DNA of 64,000 bases from Rhododendron vialii (lineage: Eukaryota > Streptophyta > Magnoliopsida > Ericales > Ericaceae): NCBI RefSeq assembly GCF_030253575.1, contig NC_080566.1:25930001-25994000 (forward strand), given 5' to 3'. Below, in pieces: positions 60,774 to 64,000 of the stretch; positions within the stretch are counted from its first letter, which is position 1, and each line of letters opens with the position of its first letter. A model generated the notes under the pieces. That model was not told the DNA's origin, did no database searches, and saw only the letters and a list, made by a program, of their open reading frames with translations. The position numbers and the translations under genes were made by a program.

Positions 60774-61379
60774 TGTGGGAGTTCGGTTAATCGGGATCTT
60801 GATCGTGAGTGGGTTCCGGCTCCTTCCTCCGTTGCTCCGCACGCTCTCCGCCGGTCCTGCAACAAGTCACTAGGGTTGTGGAAGCCCAGTGACCCTCCGA
60901 CGATCAAGTTAGATCTTGGGAGAAGTGTGTAGGTCTAGGGTTAGGGTAGACTGGCATACCTCTTTAGGTTAGAGTCCTTTTACTTTTATAGACCTCGCTT
61001 TGCTTGGCCTCCAAGTAAGCGCGTAGAGTGTACGCTGGGGTAACCACCTCGGGTGACGTCATAGGTGACGTGTAGGATAAAGCGGTTATGAAGCACGTGG
61101 CCAGGTCAGCCCCAATGATCATCTTCTTGTGACCGTTTAGGGTCCCTTGTAATGACCGTCTTCCCGTATGAGGGCTCGGGATTCCCAGGTTGGGCGTACT
61201 TCCGCGCCCTGTAATAGCGGCAAAGCCTGGCCTGATGCTTCTTATTGAGCGGTACTCCGATGGGTCCCTGAGGAGTCCTTGGTCTCTACGTCCAACATGG
61301 GCCCAGGGGATCCACTTGGTCGCGCCCGGTGTCTTTATGGCTCGGTGAGTGGTCCGAGCCCATTTCTAGGGCCACTACA
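60774..61379 (-). repeat. 3' LTR of a Tat-like Ty3/gypsy element running off the window
   Basis: This is homologous to the solo LTR at 45178-45760, with ends TGTGGGAGTTCGG...GGGCCACTACA. A minus-sense TATA motif, CTATAAAAG, lies near 60988. Read on the minus strand, internal sequence lies to its right, so it is the downstream LTR. The rest of the element, including pol and the 5' LTR, would be beyond 64000. A solo LTR is the alternative, but the flanks ATAAG and ATAGC do not match well. Confidence 0.7.
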
Positions 61380-61395
61380 ATAGCTCCTCAACTCG
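61380..61395 (-). other. Putative polypurine tract
   Basis: On the minus strand GAGTTGAGGAGCTAT directly precedes the LTR start TGTAGTGG. It is purine-rich but not a pure run, so this is moderate evidence. Confidence 0.45.
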
Positions 61396-61779
61396 CTTGA
61401 GCGTCTTCCTCGAGCTCGGGGGAGTTGATAGTGCCCCTTCTTAGCCGTATTGCTAGAGGCCTCTGACAACATTTAACCAAAGCGGAGGGCGCCTTAGGTA
61501 CTCGCCCGGAGCGTAGCCCCAACCCTAGGAGCCATGTGTCAATCATCGCTTGGTTGTCTTACGGTGGTAGGTGCCTCGGCACGTGCCATGTCAGTTGATT
61601 GGTATGATACATCCCGTCGGGGACACGCGTCAGCCACCTAGTGGCTCGATAAGCGGCGCCCCGACCCCTGCACAGGCTTTCGGTATGGACCATACGATAC
61701 TTGCCACATGTCGAAGATCCAACGGCTCAGGATGCGTTGCTTCGTTTCCCGCACACCAAACCTCTTCGAAATCCTTCCC

Positions 61780-61786
61780 TATATAA
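61780..61786 (+). promoter_or_regulatory. TATA box of the antisense accessory gene
   Basis: TATATAA lies in a GC-rich context and is followed by a GA/CT-rich leader from about 61793. It points towards the plus-strand frame that starts near 62000 and opposes the LTR sense. Confidence 0.6.
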
Positions 61787-61991
61787 GGGTAGGAGGAGAG
61801 AGAGAATCACTCATCTTTCTCTCTGTCTTTCATCGTTGCTGCTGCTGCTTCGTTCCTCAGAGCTCTAGATCGATTTCAAGGGCGTTTCTGCAGTGGATCT
61901 TCTCACAAATCTCAAGTATGCGAATCTCCTCGCGTTTGAACCATTTTCTAGCCGCGATGAGGCGGGGAATGCCGTTTTCGTCATCTGAAAC

Positions 61992-63375
61992 ATGATAGGC
62001 ACTATTCATTACATTGTTCATGTTCTTCTCGAGGCCTATATGCTTCCCGAGGCCATCGACTTCCTTCTCGGCCCCAAGGGTTTTTCCCGAGGAAGAATAT
62101 CTTGCTACATATCACCTGTGACTGGAGGTTCCGAGGAGTTGTGGCAATCCGTCCCGAGCGTTAGATTTTTTAACACCCCTAAACATGTAGCTAATGGGTC
62201 TTGCATAACCCTTTTTGCTAGGTTCGGGCGGATGGTCATTGATATCTCCTCTGAAAGTTCCAGTAGTTCGATCTCCTCTCCTGCTGACGACGAATTAGTG
62301 CAAGAAGCTCTTTGGATCCGAGCGTTTTTCCGAACTCCGATTGATTACATAAAGTCCTTTAATCCTTCAAGCGCCCCACGTCCAATCACACCATTCGGGC
62401 CTCTAGAGATGGAGGTTCCAAGCACATCCGATCATGGTCCGGGGCCATTTGCTGATGCCCCGGAGGAGGTTCTGGGGCGTAGGAGGCCGGTAAGATCGTG
62501 CCCCTATTAAAACAAGTTCTTCGGCAGCGCACCGGGCTCCTACGAGGAATTTGTGAGGACCTATGGCATTCCTTTAGACGTCCAGGTTGCTGCCCACGAC
62601 CGACCCCCGTCAACTGTTGCACCATCCAGGGGAGCTAATCTTTCCCCTTATGGCCATCATCGAGGGTGGGATCAGGTTCCCCCTTCACCAGTTTGTGCGC
62701 CGAGTGCTCCGGACATTGTCTCTTACCTCTTCTCAACTCTCGGTTAATTCTTACCGGGTTATAACAAGTGTCACAGAGCTGAGGATGAGGTATAATCTGA
62801 CATTCGGTTTAGAGGAGCTCTTCGGAGTATTCCAGGTTGGGGTTCACTGTGATTATGACTGTTGGTATCTATCCTGTCGATTGGGATATGACGAGTTTCT
62901 GATTGATCACCTGCCTGACTCCGAGGAGTGGGCAAGTCTTTACATCGCGGTAACTGGGAACTTCATGTTTGGGCCCGGTGAGAGTCCTGACACGGCAGTT
63001 CAATTTGGGACCGGCCAATCTGGTTAGTTGATTTTCCGTTCTTACGTCTCGGATCTATTTGCTCTCCTTTATGTAAGTGCTGATTCCTTATTTTGGTGAT
63101 TTCCCGCAGGTGAAGGGGTCGTGCAAGATTACAGGTCGAGAGCGACTTGGGCCCTGATCACCGCTGTTTACGCCATCCCTCTCCCACACCGACTCGTGCC
63201 GAAGCTGCTCGGTTACATCCCCACGTATACCAGCCATTTGAAAAAAAAGCCGAGGCAACAAGGGGTCCGAGGGCAGGAAAAGGAGGAGGGAGAGGAAACG
63301 ATAAAGGCCGAGGAAGAGGGAGGGTACTTGGTGAAGCGGAAGCTGAGGCAGGCAATTCTCCCCCTCGGGGCGTGA
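61992..63375 (+). pseudogene. Antisense accessory gene of a Tat-like gypsy element ('putative gypsy type transposon' domain), frameshifted
   Basis: The plus strand encodes, from about 62550, YEEFVRTYGIPLD in one frame. From about 62620 it shifts to another frame with PLMAIIEGGIRFPLHQFVRR, NSYRVITSVTELRMRYN and LPDSEEWASLYIAVTGNFMF. This wording matches the plant family often called putative gypsy type transposon (Transposase_28). The frame splices cleanly across a GT-AG intron (63023-63109) into GVVQDYRSRATWALITAVYA and stays open to 63375. The tail is basic and RGRGR-like in an overlapping frame. Genes of this family are known as antisense accessory ORFs between pol and the 3' LTR of Tat elements, which fits the LTR at 60774. 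At least one frameshift near 62600-62620 suggests a pseudogene, unless another splice resolves it. Confidence 0.68.
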
Positions 63376-64000
63376 TTCGCGAGGCGGTACATCGTGAAAC
63401 TCCCGAGCGGCCTGGGTTGAGCGGGGAGATGATGCGCCCTACGAGAGTGGTAGAAAACTTGAGGAGGACGAGGGATTAGGGCGTACGAGCCTAACTCGGG
63501 GCAATAGATGCAGGGACCTCCTGGGCCACTCCCATTTCGCTAGAGGAACCATCGAACAAGAGGGCGAGGACCAAGACGGGGGATACCGCTCGGCACGATG
63601 ATAAGGATCCGATCATTGTTTCGGAGGAGGAGGAGGAACGGGAGGAGCAAGGCAGGTCCGTCGAGGGAGAGTCTGAGGCAAGGTTCAGGCGAGAGATATC
63701 CCGTGGGCCCTCGAGTTTCGTTACTACTGCGGTCGGCAGATCCACCACGCTGACTGCTCGTCTCGGAACATCGGGGTGGCCTATGGGATACTCAAGGCCT
63801 ATATACTACCAAAAGATGCGAGCTCGTCTCCGGTACCACGGACGACATAGTCAGGGAGATGGCTTAGTTGCTTCTGATGGTATGCTTTCTTGTTTCCACT
63901 TTTCTTTTTGTGAATGCCGAGCTTTTGTAATGGGCTTACGCTTCCTATTGATAGGCTGGTGCTCGGGCTATGGCGATTCGGGATAGGTACACGGAGCAGG
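63376..64000. other. Tat-like element interior, unassigned
   Basis: GC-rich, Glu/Arg-coding sequence (GAGGAGGAGGAGGAACGG) probably belongs to the C-terminal region of the accessory gene or its remnants. No pol motif is visible before the window ends. Confidence 0.4.

Noticed and set aside
60250..61390. One continuous LTR of about 1.1 kb
   Set aside because: The independently bounded solo copy at 45178-45760 shows that the family LTR covers only 60774-61379. The left part belongs to something else.
1..64000. CRISPR arrays, bacterial operons or plastid DNA
   Set aside because: Spliced plant genes and plant transposons throughout. No spacer-repeat pattern and no plastid gene content.

Overview
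The window looks like nuclear DNA of a flowering plant, probably a eudicot. It is AT-rich, three spliced plant genes have GT-AG introns, and most of the rest is transposable-element DNA of plant families: Ty3/gypsy LTR retrotransposons, solo LTRs, TRIMs, Stowaway, Harbinger, hAT and Mutator elements. I cannot name the species.

Region 1 (1-22.9 kb) is a nest of LTR retrotransposons. A decayed minus-strand Ty3/gypsy element of chromovirus type fills 3810-14918. It has an initiator-Met-type primer site, a polypurine tract and a near-perfect 5-bp target duplication. Each of its LTRs was later split by a different solo LTR with an exact 5-bp target duplication (4223-5853 and 11871-14002). A second family with LTRs of about 3 kb gives a plus-strand solo LTR (16336-22884). 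That LTR contains a minus-strand solo LTR of the same family (18785-21682) and a Stowaway MITE inside another Stowaway MITE.

Region 2 (22.9-28.2 kb) is intergenic. It holds a ribosomal protein eS28 pseudogene with one premature stop and a clean non-autonomous hAT element.

Region 3 (28.2-36.9 kb) carries a complete four-exon gene for a filament-like plant coiled-coil protein (FPP type) on the minus strand. Upstream of it lies a non-LTR retroelement that has itself been entered by a hAT-like element.

Region 4 (36.9-41.0 kb) is a complete Mutator-like element with TIRs of about 250 bp and a 10-bp target duplication. Its two-exon gene fuses a plant mobile domain (PMD) to the C-terminal part of a MULE transposase (SWIM finger and zinc knuckle). 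The catalytic core between them is missing.

Region 5 (41-54 kb) holds a cluster of palindromic MITEs, a damaged TRIM, and a three-exon gene for a 694-residue basic protein with 13 consecutive histidines. Intron 1 of that gene hosts a solo LTR, a Stowaway MITE and a complete TRIM.

Region 6 (54.6-64 kb) is the 3' part of a minus-strand gene recognised as HCF145 (psaA mRNA stability factor, with SRPBCC and TMR domains). One intron holds a TRIM with a perfect target duplication. Another holds the start of a large Tat-like Ty3/gypsy element that carries an antisense accessory gene with its own promoter next to the 3' LTR and runs off the window. The first HCF145 exons must lie beyond 64000.

The strongest candidates for unusual biology are the PMD-MULE fusion element, the antisense accessory gene of the Tat-like element, and a hairpin plus short shared reading frame near the 3' end of the 3-kb LTR family.
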